Assembly: GCA_965246805.1 (NCBI GenBank)
Contig: CBDFFO010000009.1
Location: forward strand, 496,001 to 560,000
Length of the DNA stretch: 64,000 nt
Reading direction: 5' to 3'
Source: Schlegelella_A sp965246805
Lineage (GTDB): Bacteria > Pseudomonadota > Gammaproteobacteria > Burkholderiales > Burkholderiaceae_C
The notes below the pieces were generated by a model. It was not told the DNA's origin. It searched no databases and worked only from the letters and a program-made list of their open reading frames with translations. Shown piece by piece: positions 42,216-52,371 of this stretch (its first letter is position 1; every line of letters begins with the position of its first letter). Both the position numbers and the translations under genes were made by a program.

Positions 42216-43409
42216 ATGAGTGGCGGAAACATGGAGCGCGTGCTGCGCCTGATGTCTGAAAAGGGCGCGTCCGACGTGTATCTGTCGGCGAGCTCGCCGA
42301 TCCTGATCAAGATCAACGGCCAGCTTCTGCAGCTGTCCGACCAGCCGCTCACGCACACTCAACCGCGTCAGCTGCTGGCCGAGCTGCTTTCGCCGAGCCA
42401 GCTCGAGGAACTGGAAGACACCGGGGAACTGAACGTCGGTATCAGCCTGGCGGGCGTCGGCAGCTTCCGGCTTTCCGGCTTCAAGCAGCGCGGCACGATC
42501 GCTGCGGTGTTCCGGTGCATCCCGTTCGAGATCCCGTCGCTCGAGAGCCTGAACGTGCCTTCGGTGCTGAACACGCTGGTGCTCGAGAAGCGCGGGCTGA
42601 TCCTGATGGTGGGCGCCACCGGCGCCGGCAAGAGCACCACGCTCGCTTCGATGCTCGAGCAGCGCAACCAGCAGCTCGCCGGCCACATCCTGACGATCGA
42701 GGACCCGATCGAGTTCCTGTTCAACAACAAGAAGTCGGTGATCAACCAGCGCGAGGTCGGTCGCGACACGCAGACGCTGCAAGTGGGCCTGAAGACGGCG
42801 CTGCGCCAGGCGCCCGACTGCATCATGATCGGCGAGATCCGGGACCGCGAGACCATGACGGCGGCGATCTCGTACGCGCTTTCGGGCCACCTGGTGCTCT
42901 CGACGCTGCATGCCAATAACAGCTATCACGCGCTCGGCCGCATCCTGTCGTTCTACGCGCCGGAGGCGCGGCCCGCGTTGCTCGCCGACCTGGCCGCGGG
43001 CTTGCGAGCGATCGTCTCGCAGCGCCTGCTGCGCAGCGTGGCCGGTGGCCGCATGCCGGCGGTCGAGGTGCTGCTGAACACCAAGCTCGTGTCGGAACTG
43101 ATCGAGAAGGGCGACTTCGGCGGCGTGAAGGAGGCGATGGAAAAGTCACTCGCCGAAGGCTCGCAGAGCTTCGAGGCCGACATCGCTCGCATGATCGCCG
43201 AGAACGTGGTGACGCGCGACGAAGGTCTCGCCTACGCCGACTCGCCGACCAACCTGATGTGGCGCCTGCAGAACGACGTGACACCCGCGACGCGCCTCGT
43301 TGCGAAGAAGGAAGAAAACGACGACCAGCCGAGCTTCACCGAGATCACGATCGACGTCCGCCAAGAAGAGCCGGCACCGGCGCTCGCCGGCGGCATGATG
43401 CGCTTCTGA
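42216..43409 (+). CDS. pilU: Type IV pilus retraction ATPase, PilU-like
   Basis: Secretion-type hexameric ATPase of the PilT/PilU family that powers or assists pilus retraction. Visible are Walker A GATGAGKST (133-141), the Asp box LTIEDPIEFLF, Walker B CIMIGEIRDRETM, and the His box LSGHLVLSTLHANNS. The size (397 aa) and long acidic tail (EENDDQPSFTEITIDVRQEE) fit PilU better than PilT (about 345 aa), which is usually next to it but is not here. AAGGA precedes ATG 42216. It sits between two lysine-pathway genes, an arrangement I recall from other Burkholderiales. Confidence 0.92.
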   Translation: MSGGNMERVLRLMSEKGASDVYLSASSPILIKINGQLLQLSDQPLTHTQPRQLLAELLSPSQLEELEDTGELNVGISLAGVGSFRLSGFKQRGTIAAVFRCIPFEIPSLESLNVPSVLNTLVLEKRGLILMVGATGAGKSTTLASMLEQRNQQLAGHILTIEDPIEFLFNNKKSVINQREVGRDTQTLQVGLKTALRQAPDCIMIGEIRDRETMTAAISYALSGHLVLSTLHANNSYHALGRILSFYAPEARPALLADLAAGLRAIVSQRLLRSVAGGRMPAVEVLLNTKLVSELIEKGDFGGVKEAMEKSLAEGSQSFEADIARMIAENVVTRDEGLAYADSPTNLMWRLQNDVTPATRLVAKKEENDDQPSFTEITIDVRQEEPAPALAGGMMRF

Positions 43410-43462
43410 GCGCGTCTCGCGTCCCGATCGCACCTCCGGGAGCAGCAGCTCTGAGCGCCCCG

Positions 43463-44608
43463 TTGCAACCCCGATCGCGAACGCTCGCGTTTGCCGAGCA
43501 GCTGATCGCGTGTCGCTCGACCACCCCTGACGATGCGGGCTGCCAATCGTTGATCGCCGAACGTCTGGAAGCCGTCGGCTTCGAGTGCGTGCATCTTGCG
43601 TTCGGCCGGGTCAGCAACCTGTGGGCGCGCCGACGCGGCAGCCACGCCGCCGGGCCGCTGCTGGCGTTCGCCGGCCACACCGATGTGGTGCCGACCGGCC
43701 CTCTCGACCAATGGACCAGCGACCCCTTCGTTCCCACGCAGCGCGACGGCAAGCTCTACGGCCGCGGCGCCGCCGACATGAAAACGTCGGTGGCGGCGAT
43801 GGTGCTCGCCGCCGAGGAGTTCGTCGCGTCGCACCCGTCGCACGCCGGTGGCGTCGCCTTCCTGCTAACGAGCGATGAGGAAGGGGCTGCCGTCGACGGC
43901 ACCGTGAAGGTCTGCGAATGGTTGCAGCAGCACGGCATACGGCTCGACCTCTGCATCGTCGGCGAACCGACGTCGGTCGCCGCCCTCGGCGACACGCTCA
44001 AGAATGGCCGTCGCGGCTCGCTGACGGGACAGCTCACGGTGAGGGGCATGCAAGGCCACATCGCGTACCCGGATCTCGCGCGCAACCCGATCCACCTGGT
44101 CGCGCCAGCGCTCGCCGAACTCGTGAAGATTCGCTGGGACGAAGGCAACGCGCACTTTCCGGAAACCTCGTGGCAGGTCTCGAACATCCACGCCGGCACC
44201 GGCGTCGGCAATGTGATCCCGGGCCACGTCGTGGTCGATTTCAACTTTCGATTCAGCACCGTGTCGACGGCGGATTCATTGAAAGCGCGACTGGTGGCGG
44301 TGCTCGAGCGCCACGGCCTCGAGCACGACCTCGTGTGGACGCTCGGCGGCGAGCCGTTCCTCACCGCGCCGGGCACGCTCAGCGCCGCGCTCTCGGCGGC
44401 CATCCTCGAACACACGGGTCAGGCGGCAGCGCTCTCGACCACCGGCGGCACTTCCGATGGCCGATTCATCTCGAAGATCTGCCCGCAAGTGGTCGAGTTC
44501 GGCCCGGTCAACGCGAGCATTCACAAGATCGACGAATGCGTGGAGATCGCGAGCATCGATGCATTGAAAGCGGTGTACCTCGGCACGCTCGAACGCCTCA
44601 TCGCTTGA
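43463..44608 (+). CDS. dapE: Succinyl-diaminopimelate desuccinylase
   Basis: Zinc peptidase-family enzyme that removes succinate from N-succinyl-LL-DAP to give LL-DAP for lysine and peptidoglycan. Metal ligands are visible in FAGHTDVVPTGP (His72, Asp74), GRGAADMKTSVA (Asp105) and TSDEEGAA, and the substrate loop in STTGGTSDGRF. About 381 residues. No ATG exists near the family N-terminus: TTG 43463 fits best by alignment, while CTG 43451 lies eight bases after GGGAG. The start is therefore uncertain by four codons. It follows pilU by about 50 bases. Confidence 0.94.
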   Translation: MQPRSRTLAFAEQLIACRSTTPDDAGCQSLIAERLEAVGFECVHLAFGRVSNLWARRRGSHAAGPLLAFAGHTDVVPTGPLDQWTSDPFVPTQRDGKLYGRGAADMKTSVAAMVLAAEEFVASHPSHAGGVAFLLTSDEEGAAVDGTVKVCEWLQQHGIRLDLCIVGEPTSVAALGDTLKNGRRGSLTGQLTVRGMQGHIAYPDLARNPIHLVAPALAELVKIRWDEGNAHFPETSWQVSNIHAGTGVGNVIPGHVVVDFNFRFSTVSTADSLKARLVAVLERHGLEHDLVWTLGGEPFLTAPGTLSAALSAAILEHTGQAAALSTTGGTSDGRFISKICPQVVEFGPVNASIHKIDECVEIASIDALKAVYLGTLERLIA

Positions 44609-44669
44609 GGTACCTTGCCGCCCCGAGCGGCGCGCGCCGCGTCTCTCCTTCGCCTTCCCGGACCACCCC

Positions 44670-45563
44670 ATGACCCTGGTCGAACTCATCGATCGCGAAG
44701 CCAGCCGCTTGAAAGCGGCCGACGTGTCGTTCGGCCACGGCACCACCAACGCGTTCGACGAATCGGCCTGGCTCGTGATGTGGTCGCTCGGCATGCCGAT
44801 CGGCGCGCTCGAAGACCACGCGAAAAAGGTGTTGAGCGAGGACGAGATCGCCAAGGCAATGGCCCTCGTCGGCGAACGCATCACCACGCGCAAGCCCGCC
44901 GCCTACCTGACGAAGGAAGCCTGGCTTCAAGACGTGCCCTTCTTCGTCGACGAGCGCAGCATCGTGCCGCGTTCGTTCATTGCCGAGCTGATCGTCGACG
45001 CCGACCAGACCGGCGCGCTCGACGCGTGGCTCTCCGACCAGACTGCCCGCGTGCTTGACCTCTGCACCGGCAACGCGAGCCTCGCGGTGATCGCCGCAAT
45101 GGCGTTCCCCGAGATCACGGTGGACGCCGCCGACATCTCGGCCGCTGCATTGGCGATCGGCCGCATCAACCTCGACCGGCATAAGCTGGCATCGCGCATC
45201 ACGCTGATCGAGTCCGATCTGTTCGCGCAGCTTTCGGGCCAGCGCTACGACCTCATCCTTTGCAACCCGCCGTACGTGAATGATGCCAGCATGCAGAAGC
45301 TGCCTGCCGAATACCAGGCCGAGCCCGCACTCGCGCTCGCTGGTGGGGTCGACGGGATGGACTTGGTCAAGCGAATCCTCGAAGCGGCGCCGGATCACCT
45401 CACGTCGATCGGCGTGGTGGTTTTGGAGATCGGCAACGAGCGCGGCAACTTCGAACTCGCGTTCCCGCGCCTTGGAGCCGCGTGGCTCGAAACCAGCGCG
45501 GGTGATGACCAGGTTGTCGTGGTGACGCGTGAAGCTCTGCTCTCCGCGCGAATGACGGGTTAG
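44670..45563 (+). CDS. prmB: Ribosomal protein L3 glutamine methyltransferase PrmB
   Basis: SAM-dependent enzyme that methylates a glutamine of ribosomal protein L3. The 297-residue chain has an N-terminal helical domain (about 1-95), the SAM motif VLDLCTGNASLAVIAA, and the catalytic NPPY at residues 199-202. The PrmB-specific DLFAQLSGQRYDLILC and AEYQAEPALALAGGVDGMDL are present. PrmC, which acts on release factors, is similar, but the N-terminal half and the dapE neighbourhood point to PrmB. It lies 61 bases after dapE on the same strand. Confidence 0.94.
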   Translation: MTLVELIDREASRLKAADVSFGHGTTNAFDESAWLVMWSLGMPIGALEDHAKKVLSEDEIAKAMALVGERITTRKPAAYLTKEAWLQDVPFFVDERSIVPRSFIAELIVDADQTGALDAWLSDQTARVLDLCTGNASLAVIAAMAFPEITVDAADISAAALAIGRINLDRHKLASRITLIESDLFAQLSGQRYDLILCNPPYVNDASMQKLPAEYQAEPALALAGGVDGMDLVKRILEAAPDHLTSIGVVVLEIGNERGNFELAFPRLGAAWLETSAGDDQVVVVTREALLSARMTG

Positions 45564-45728
45564 CGGGAGCCAGATCGGGAGGGCACCGTTGTCTGTCGCG
45601 TCGCAGGCCTCGACCTTGCAAGCGCCCCTTGCCCAGGCTCAGGAGGCATGACGCGAATCCCGGCGCCGTCAACGACAATCGAGGGATTACCCGAGCACCT
45701 TCGCTCCGCCCCAACCAATTGCCAGCCC

Positions 45729-47660
<1,932 letters not shown>

Positions 47661-47686
47661 AAACGACGCTCGCGCGAGAACCTGCG

Positions 47687-48112
47687 ATGAAACTCGACAA
47701 AATCCTGTACACCGCCCTTGCCACCTCGACCGGCGGGCGCGAAGGAACGTCGAAGAGCGACAACGGTGTGCTCGACGTCAAGCTCACCACGCCGAAGGAA
47801 CTCGGCGGCAATGGCGCGACCGGCATCAACCCGGAGCAGTTGTTCGCCGCTGGCTATTCGGCCTGCTTCATCGGCGCGATGAAGCACACCGCGATGATGC
47901 AGAAGATCACGTTGCCTGCCGAGGTGAGCGTGACGGCCGATGTCGGCATCGGTCAGATCCCGCAGGGCTTCAACATCCAGGTGGCGATGCACGTGTCGGT
48001 GCCCGGCATGTACAACGCAGCGACGCAGAAGCTGGTCGACGACGCGCACCAGGTGTGCCCGTATTCGAACGCGACGCGCGGCAATGTCGACGTGACGTTC
48101 GACATCGTCTGA
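47687..48112 (+). CDS. ohr: Organic hydroperoxide resistance protein Ohr
   Basis: Thiol peroxidase of the Ohr/OsmC family that reduces organic and fatty-acid hydroperoxides, using lipoylated proteins as reductant in known cases. The peroxidatic Cys60 (AAGYSACFIGAM) and resolving Cys124 (VCPYSNATRGNVDV) are present, together with active-site Arg18 and Glu50. The 141-residue length and LYTALATSTGGREG start identify Ohr rather than OsmC. It starts 26 bases after the ABC-F gene. The usual MarR-type regulator OhrR is not adjacent. Confidence 0.95.
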   Translation: MKLDKILYTALATSTGGREGTSKSDNGVLDVKLTTPKELGGNGATGINPEQLFAAGYSACFIGAMKHTAMMQKITLPAEVSVTADVGIGQIPQGFNIQVAMHVSVPGMYNAATQKLVDDAHQVCPYSNATRGNVDVTFDIV

Positions 48113-48142
48113 CTCGCAGCGTCGTCGTGCAGGCTCGACGCA

Positions 48143-49144
48143 TCAAGCGACGTGAGTCGCCGCCAACAACTGCAGGATCAACTCGACGCGGGCTTTGACG
48201 GGTGTGAGAGCACCGGCCGACGGCAGCTGCTCGACAGCTGTCGTTCCTGCAGCGGCGATGCCGCCACCCAGGCACCGCGTTGCCCGCAACACGCGAATGC
48301 CAGCGGCCTGCGCGTCCAGTAACGCGGCCTCGAGCGCGCGATGCACAGTGCCGTTGCCCGTTGCGGCCACCACGATGCCCTGCACGCCGAGCGCGCCCAT
48401 CGCGCTGACCAGCCTGGGGCTCGCGCCCGCGTGGCTGGAGACGATCTCCACCGCCGGCCAGGCGCCGAGATCGACCGGCAACAGCGCCACGCCACCCGAT
48501 TCGCCGCCGACGCGCTCGATGCGGTCGAGATCGTCGCGGGCCTGCACGAAGCGATCGTTCTCGAACCGGCCGACGACGCCGGCGTCGCCCGACACGAAAG
48601 CATCGAGCCGGCGCGAGTGCGCCTTGTGGACGTCGACGGCCGTGTGCGCCTCGCCCGCCATGACCAGCGTGACGCCGACCACCGAACGGTCGCGTGCGAG
48701 CGTTATCGCATCGCGCAGGTTCCGCGGGCCGTCGGCACGGCTTGACGACGCGGGCCGCATCGCCGCGGTGAACACGACCGGCTTCTTCGGTGCCAGCAGG
48801 CGCTGCAGGAAGTAGGCGGTCTCCTCGAGCGTGTCGCTGCCGTGGGTGATGACGATGGCGCCGACCTCGTCGCGCGCCAGGTGGTGCGCGACCCGGCGCG
48901 CGAGGACGCGCCAGGTGGCGAAATCCATGTCCTTGCTGTCGAGCTGCGCAACCTGCTCGGTCTCGAAAGCGAGATGCGGACCGAGTGACCACGCGTCGGC
49001 CGACTCGAGACTCAGGTGGCTCAGCAGGTCGTCGATCGAACGCGTCGCCGCGCGGTAGCCGAGCTCGTCATCGGCGTTTGCCGCATCTCCCGCGATCGTG
49101 CCGCCGGTGCCGAGCACCACGATCCGTTGCAACTTGTTTTGCAT
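48143..49144 (-). CDS. L-asparaginase-type amidohydrolase
   Basis: Hydrolyses asparagine to aspartate and ammonia (type I/II bacterial family), 333 residues. Both catalytic Thr loops are visible: VVLGTGGTIAGDA at residues 9-21 and ITHGSDTLEETAYFL near 92, and the family loop FTAAMRPASSSRADGPRN follows. I see no signal peptide, so it is probably cytoplasmic. Start at ATG 49144 gives MQNKLQRIVVLGTGG; ATG 49174 would add ten residues and run through the lexA regulatory gap. It is divergent from lexA (68 bases) and converges on ohr. Confidence 0.9.
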   Translation of the reverse strand: MQNKLQRIVVLGTGGTIAGDAANADDELGYRAATRSIDDLLSHLSLESADAWSLGPHLAFETEQVAQLDSKDMDFATWRVLARRVAHHLARDEVGAIVITHGSDTLEETAYFLQRLLAPKKPVVFTAAMRPASSSRADGPRNLRDAITLARDRSVVGVTLVMAGEAHTAVDVHKAHSRRLDAFVSGDAGVVGRFENDRFVQARDDLDRIERVGGESGGVALLPVDLGAWPAVEIVSSHAGASPRLVSAMGALGVQGIVVAATGNGTVHRALEAALLDAQAAGIRVLRATRCLGGGIAAAGTTAVEQLPSAGALTPVKARVELILQLLAATHVA

Positions 49145-49155
49145 TTTTTTCGAAG

Positions 49156-49171
49156 CTGTATGAAAATCCAC
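49156..49171 (+). promoter_or_regulatory. Probable LexA box in the lexA/asparaginase gap
   Basis: CTGTATGAAAATCCAC fits the CTGT-N8-ACAG SOS box with a perfect left half and AT-rich centre; the right half CCAC deviates from ACAG. It is 42 bases upstream of the lexA ATG and 12 bases from the asparaginase ATG, where LexA would repress its own gene and might also affect the divergent one. Confidence 0.5.
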
Positions 49172-49212
49172 CACTGGTTAAAACGTCAGCGACTCAACCG
49201 AGAGAACAGCGT

Positions 49213-49890
49213 ATGCGCGAAACGCCCAAGCTCACCGACCGACAACAGCAGATTCTCGACCTGGTTCAAAGCGCCATCGAACGCACTGGGGCGCCACCCA
49301 CGCGCGCCGAGATTGCGAACGAGCTCGGCTTCAAATCGGCGAACGCGGCCGAAGAGCACCTGCAGGCGCTCGCGCGCAAAGGCGTGATCGAGCTGATCGG
49401 CGGCACGTCGCGGGGCATTCGCCTGCAGTCCGACACGCTGCGCGCGCTGAATCACTCGCGCAACAAGCAGTTCAGCCTGCCGTTGCCGAGCCTCGCGCAG
49501 CTCTCGTTGCCGCTGGTAGGCCGCGTGGCGGCGGGCAGCCCGATCCTCGCGCAGGAGCACATCGACCGCAGCTTCCTGATGGAAGCAAGCATGTTCGCGC
49601 GCCGCCCCGATTACTTGTTGAAGGTGCGCGGCATGAGCATGCGAGACGCCGGCATCATGGACGGCGACCTGCTCGCCGTGCAAAAGTCGAGCGAGGCCAA
49701 GAATGGCCAGATCGTCGTTGCGCGGCTCGGTGAAGAGGTGACCGTGAAGCGTTTCAAGCGCACCCGCACCGGCATCGAACTGCAGCCGGAAAACACCGAT
49801 TTCGAGACCATCGTGGTGCCTGCAGACGACGAGTCGTTCGCGATCGAGGGCCTCGCCGTCGGCCTGATTCGAAACAACATGTTGATGTGA
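49213..49890 (+). CDS. lexA: SOS repressor LexA
   Basis: Represses DNA-damage genes and cleaves itself when stimulated by RecA filaments. The N-terminal winged-helix DNA-binding domain (about residues 1-70) has LTDRQQQILDLV and the recognition helix in GFKSANAAEEHLQAL. The S24 peptidase domain has the cleavage site Ala107-Gly108 (GRVAAGSPI), nucleophile Ser142 (VRGMSMRDAGI) and Lys179 (EEVTVKRF). The product is 225 aa. Start at ATG 49213, beginning MRETPKLTDRQQQ; the open frame upstream runs through the asparaginase gene. A LexA box lies just upstream. Confidence 0.97.
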   Translation: MRETPKLTDRQQQILDLVQSAIERTGAPPTRAEIANELGFKSANAAEEHLQALARKGVIELIGGTSRGIRLQSDTLRALNHSRNKQFSLPLPSLAQLSLPLVGRVAAGSPILAQEHIDRSFLMEASMFARRPDYLLKVRGMSMRDAGIMDGDLLAVQKSSEAKNGQIVVARLGEEVTVKRFKRTRTGIELQPENTDFETIVVPADDESFAIEGLAVGLIRNNMLM

Positions 49891-49935
49891 GTCGGTGCGG
49901 AGTCGCGCCACCCGCCACGTTCACGGAGCATCGTC

Positions 49936-50235
49936 ATGGTCATCAAGGCACCGAAAGCGGCCAGTGCAGACGATTGCATCGCCCTCGAGCAACTGCCCAA
50001 CGTCGGCCCTGCGCTCGCCGCCGACTTGCGGCTGATCGGCGTGGCGTCGCCCGCCGACCTGCGCGGCAAGGACGCCTTTTCGCTCTACCGATCCCTTTGC
50101 GAAGCCACCGGCCAGCGCCACGATCCGTGCGTGCTCGATACCTTCATGGCCGTCACCGATTTCATGAGCGGCGCGCCCGCCGCGCCCTGGTGGGCGTACA
50201 CCGCACAGCGCAAGGTCAAGTTCGGCCAGGTGTAG
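49936..50235 (+). CDS. Cdd1-like helix-hairpin-helix small protein
   Basis: A 99-residue protein of the type often labelled 'mitomycin resistance protein' or pathogenicity locus Cdd1. A helix-hairpin-helix-like N-terminal part (about 16-45) reads ALEQLPNVGPALAADLRLIG, then LYRSLCEATGQRHDPCVLDT and a Trp-rich end PAAPWWAYTAQRK. HhH motifs usually bind DNA without sequence preference, but no enzymatic residues are evident and the function is unknown. It starts 45 bases after lexA on the same strand, so it may be damage-inducible by read-through. Confidence 0.8.
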   Translation: MVIKAPKAASADDCIALEQLPNVGPALAADLRLIGVASPADLRGKDAFSLYRSLCEATGQRHDPCVLDTFMAVTDFMSGAPAAPWWAYTAQRKVKFGQV

Positions 50236-50372
50236 TGGCGCAGGCTTCGGGCGCGCGTGCAGGCCCGAGCGGGCCCCATCGCCAACCCTAATACGTTTTG
50301 TTGCAACTCCATGCGAGCGTGTCGAAGGGACATCGACCGGGTTCGACCTCACCGGCGGACAATCAGTCCGAT

Positions 50373-50687
50373 ATGGCCATTGCACCGATCCGACATCTGA
50401 TGCGCAGACTTCGCGCCCAATCGACGCTCGCCAACGCGCGTTTCGATTTTGTCGATGCGCTGTCCGACATCGACTTGCCTCAGGCTGGCGGGGTTGTCAC
50501 GCGCATGAGCGCAGCGCGAACGCTGCAGGAGCTGTGGCTCTTTCGCGCCGACGTCTTTAACCTGGTGTCGCGTCAGCACAGCCAGACCGAGGCCAACCGC
50601 CGGCTGCTCGGCCTGAGCCGCCACGCGCCCGGCATCAACGACGGACGTTCGCAGGCGCCGCTCGGGTCGGCGGGCGGGCCACGCTGA
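50373..50687 (+). CDS. Small uncharacterised protein
   Basis: I do not recognise a characterised family. The 104-residue product (start at ATG 50373) is soluble and mostly helical in composition, with a basic start (RHLMRRLRAQ), a heptad-like centre (ARFDFVDALSDIDLP, then RTLQELWLFRADVFNLVSRQ) and a loose C-terminus. No signal peptide, membrane helix or metal motif is seen. Codon use resembles its neighbours and no other gene overlaps it on either strand, which supports a real gene. The frame is open upstream to 50298. It lies 138 bases after the Cdd1-like gene and converges on the DUF1993 gene. Confidence 0.55.
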   Translation: MAIAPIRHLMRRLRAQSTLANARFDFVDALSDIDLPQAGGVVTRMSAARTLQELWLFRADVFNLVSRQHSQTEANRRLLGLSRHAPGINDGRSQAPLGSAGGPR

Positions 50688-50741
50688 AACGCGAAGAGCC
50701 GGTCGAGCCAGGCCACGGCCCGGCAGCGGCGATTCGCCGAT

Positions 50742-51254
50742 TCAGCCGTTGAGCGAGCCGAGAAAGTCCATCTTGCCGAGCTCGACCCCGTTGTAGCGGA
50801 GCAGTGCGTACACCGTCGTCACGTGGAAGTAGAAATTGGGCATCGCGAAGTTGCGCAGGTACATCTCGCCCTGCATCGTCATCGCGCCGTCCCGACGCGG
50901 AACCTGGATGTCCTTCATTTCGGTGCCGATGATTTTCTCGGCGGGCACCGACTCGGCGTAATCCGCCGTCTTGCGCAGGCGATCACGCAATTCGTCGAAC
51001 GTCGTTTCGGTGTCTTCGAAGACCGGGGCCGTCTCGCCCGACAACCGGGCGATGCAGAACTTCGCCGAGTCGCACGCGATCTGGACCTGCTTCGTGAACG
51101 GCAGCATGTCGGGGGCAAGGCGCGACGCCATGTACACCGACGGGTCGAACTTGCGGGCTTTGGCGTGCGCTTCGGCCTTGTCGAGCCAGGTGCTCATGTT
51201 GCCGAGCATGCGAACAAAGGTCGGCACGCTGGCCGAGTGCATCGTGATGGACAT
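50742..51254 (-). CDS. DUF1993 family protein
   Basis: A 170-residue soluble protein matching the DUF1993 family by its start (MHSASVPTFVRMLGNMSTWLDKA) and the closing segment FAMPNFYFHVTTVYALLRYNGVELGKMDFLG. The family is predicted all-helical and related to DinB-like four-helix bundles. A likely metal set is not obvious beyond the His in FYFHVTTVY. No function is established. Start at ATG 51254 follows AGGAG by seven bases. It is divergent from the 2-hydroxyacid dehydrogenase run (110 bases). Confidence 0.88.
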   Translation of the reverse strand: MSITMHSASVPTFVRMLGNMSTWLDKAEAHAKARKFDPSVYMASRLAPDMLPFTKQVQIACDSAKFCIARLSGETAPVFEDTETTFDELRDRLRKTADYAESVPAEKIIGTEMKDIQVPRRDGAMTMQGEMYLRNFAMPNFYFHVTTVYALLRYNGVELGKMDFLGSLNG

Positions 51255-51363
51255 GGAGGTCTCCTGTGACGTGAATGCGGATCGTAAGCCCGCACTGTCG
51301 CTCGTGTGTCCGCGTGCACAATGGCCTCCGGTGAATGACACCGCCCGTCGCGACAGCGTGCCC

Positions 51364-52371
51364 GTGAACATCATCATCCTCGACGACTACCAGGACGCGG
51401 TGCGCAAGCTCCGCTGCGCGGCTGTGCTCGAGAGCTACAACGCGAAGGTGTTCACCAACACCGTAAAGGGCATCGGCCAACTGGCGGTGCGCTTGCGCGA
51501 CGTGGAAGTGCTGGTGCTCATTCGCGAACGCACCCACTTACCGAAGCAGCTGCTCGAGAAGCTGCCCAAGCTCAAGCTGATCTCGCAGACCGGCCGCGTC
51601 GGCCCTCACATCGACGTCGAGGCCTGCTCGAGGCTCGGCATCGCGGTCGCCGAAGGCAGTGGTTCGCCGTACGCGGCAGCCGAACTCACGTGGGCGCTGA
51701 TCATGGCGGCGATCCGTCGGCTGCCGCAGTACATCGGCAATCTGAAGCACGGTGCCTGGCAGCAGTCGGGACTGAAGGCATCGTCGATGCCGCCCAACTT
51801 CGGGCTCGGCATGGTGCTGCGCGGTCGCGCGCTCGGGGTCTGGGGCTACGGCAAGATCGGACAGCTCGTCGCCGGATACGGCAAGGCCTTCGGCATGCGC
51901 GTGCTGGTCTGGGGCAGCGAGGCTTCGCGTGACCTCGCGCGCGCCGACGGGTTCGACGCCGCCGACACCCGCGACGCATTCTTCGAATCGGCCGACGTGC
52001 TCACGCTGCACCTGCGCCTCAACAACGAGACAAAGGGCATCGTCACGGCCGATGCGCTCGCGCTGATGAAGTCCACGGCATTGCTCGTCAACACCTCGCG
52101 CGCCGAGCTGATTCAGGAAGGAGCGCTGGTGCAGGCGCTCAACCGCGGCCGGCCAGGCATGGCCGCGATCGATGTGTTCGAAAGCGAACCGATCCTGCAA
52201 GGCCACCCATTGCTGCGGCTCGAGAACGCGGTGTGCACGCCGCACATCGGCTACGTGGAGCTCGACAGCTACGAGCTCTATTTCAAGGCGGCGTTCGAGA
52301 ACGTCGCCCATTTCATCGAAGGGCATCCGACGAACATCGTCAATGCCGAGGCGCTGCGCGCGGCTCGATGA
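51364..52371 (+). CDS. D-isomer 2-hydroxyacid dehydrogenase family protein
   Basis: NAD-dependent oxidoreductase of the D-2-hydroxyacid/phosphoglycerate dehydrogenase family, 335 aa. The Rossmann GxGxxG is GYGKIG (161-166). The catalytic Arg lies in NTSRAELI and the catalytic His in TPHIGYVELDSYELYF, preceded by the acidic FESEPILQGHPLL. Substrate is not predictable. The start is a GTG: 51364 gives VNIIILDDYQ, typical of the family, and GTG 51358 would add two residues. No ribosome site is seen. Its stop overlaps the next ATG (ATGA), opening a tightly coupled four-gene run. Confidence 0.9.
   Translation: MNIIILDDYQDAVRKLRCAAVLESYNAKVFTNTVKGIGQLAVRLRDVEVLVLIRERTHLPKQLLEKLPKLKLISQTGRVGPHIDVEACSRLGIAVAEGSGSPYAAAELTWALIMAAIRRLPQYIGNLKHGAWQQSGLKASSMPPNFGLGMVLRGRALGVWGYGKIGQLVAGYGKAFGMRVLVWGSEASRDLARADGFDAADTRDAFFESADVLTLHLRLNNETKGIVTADALALMKSTALLVNTSRAELIQEGALVQALNRGRPGMAAIDVFESEPILQGHPLLRLENAVCTPHIGYVELDSYELYFKAAFENVAHFIEGHPTNIVNAEALRAAR

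Noticed and set aside
50244..50270. Terminator after the Cdd1-like gene
   Set aside because: GCTTCGGGC can pair with GCCCGAGC, but there is no T-run on either strand and the loop is long.
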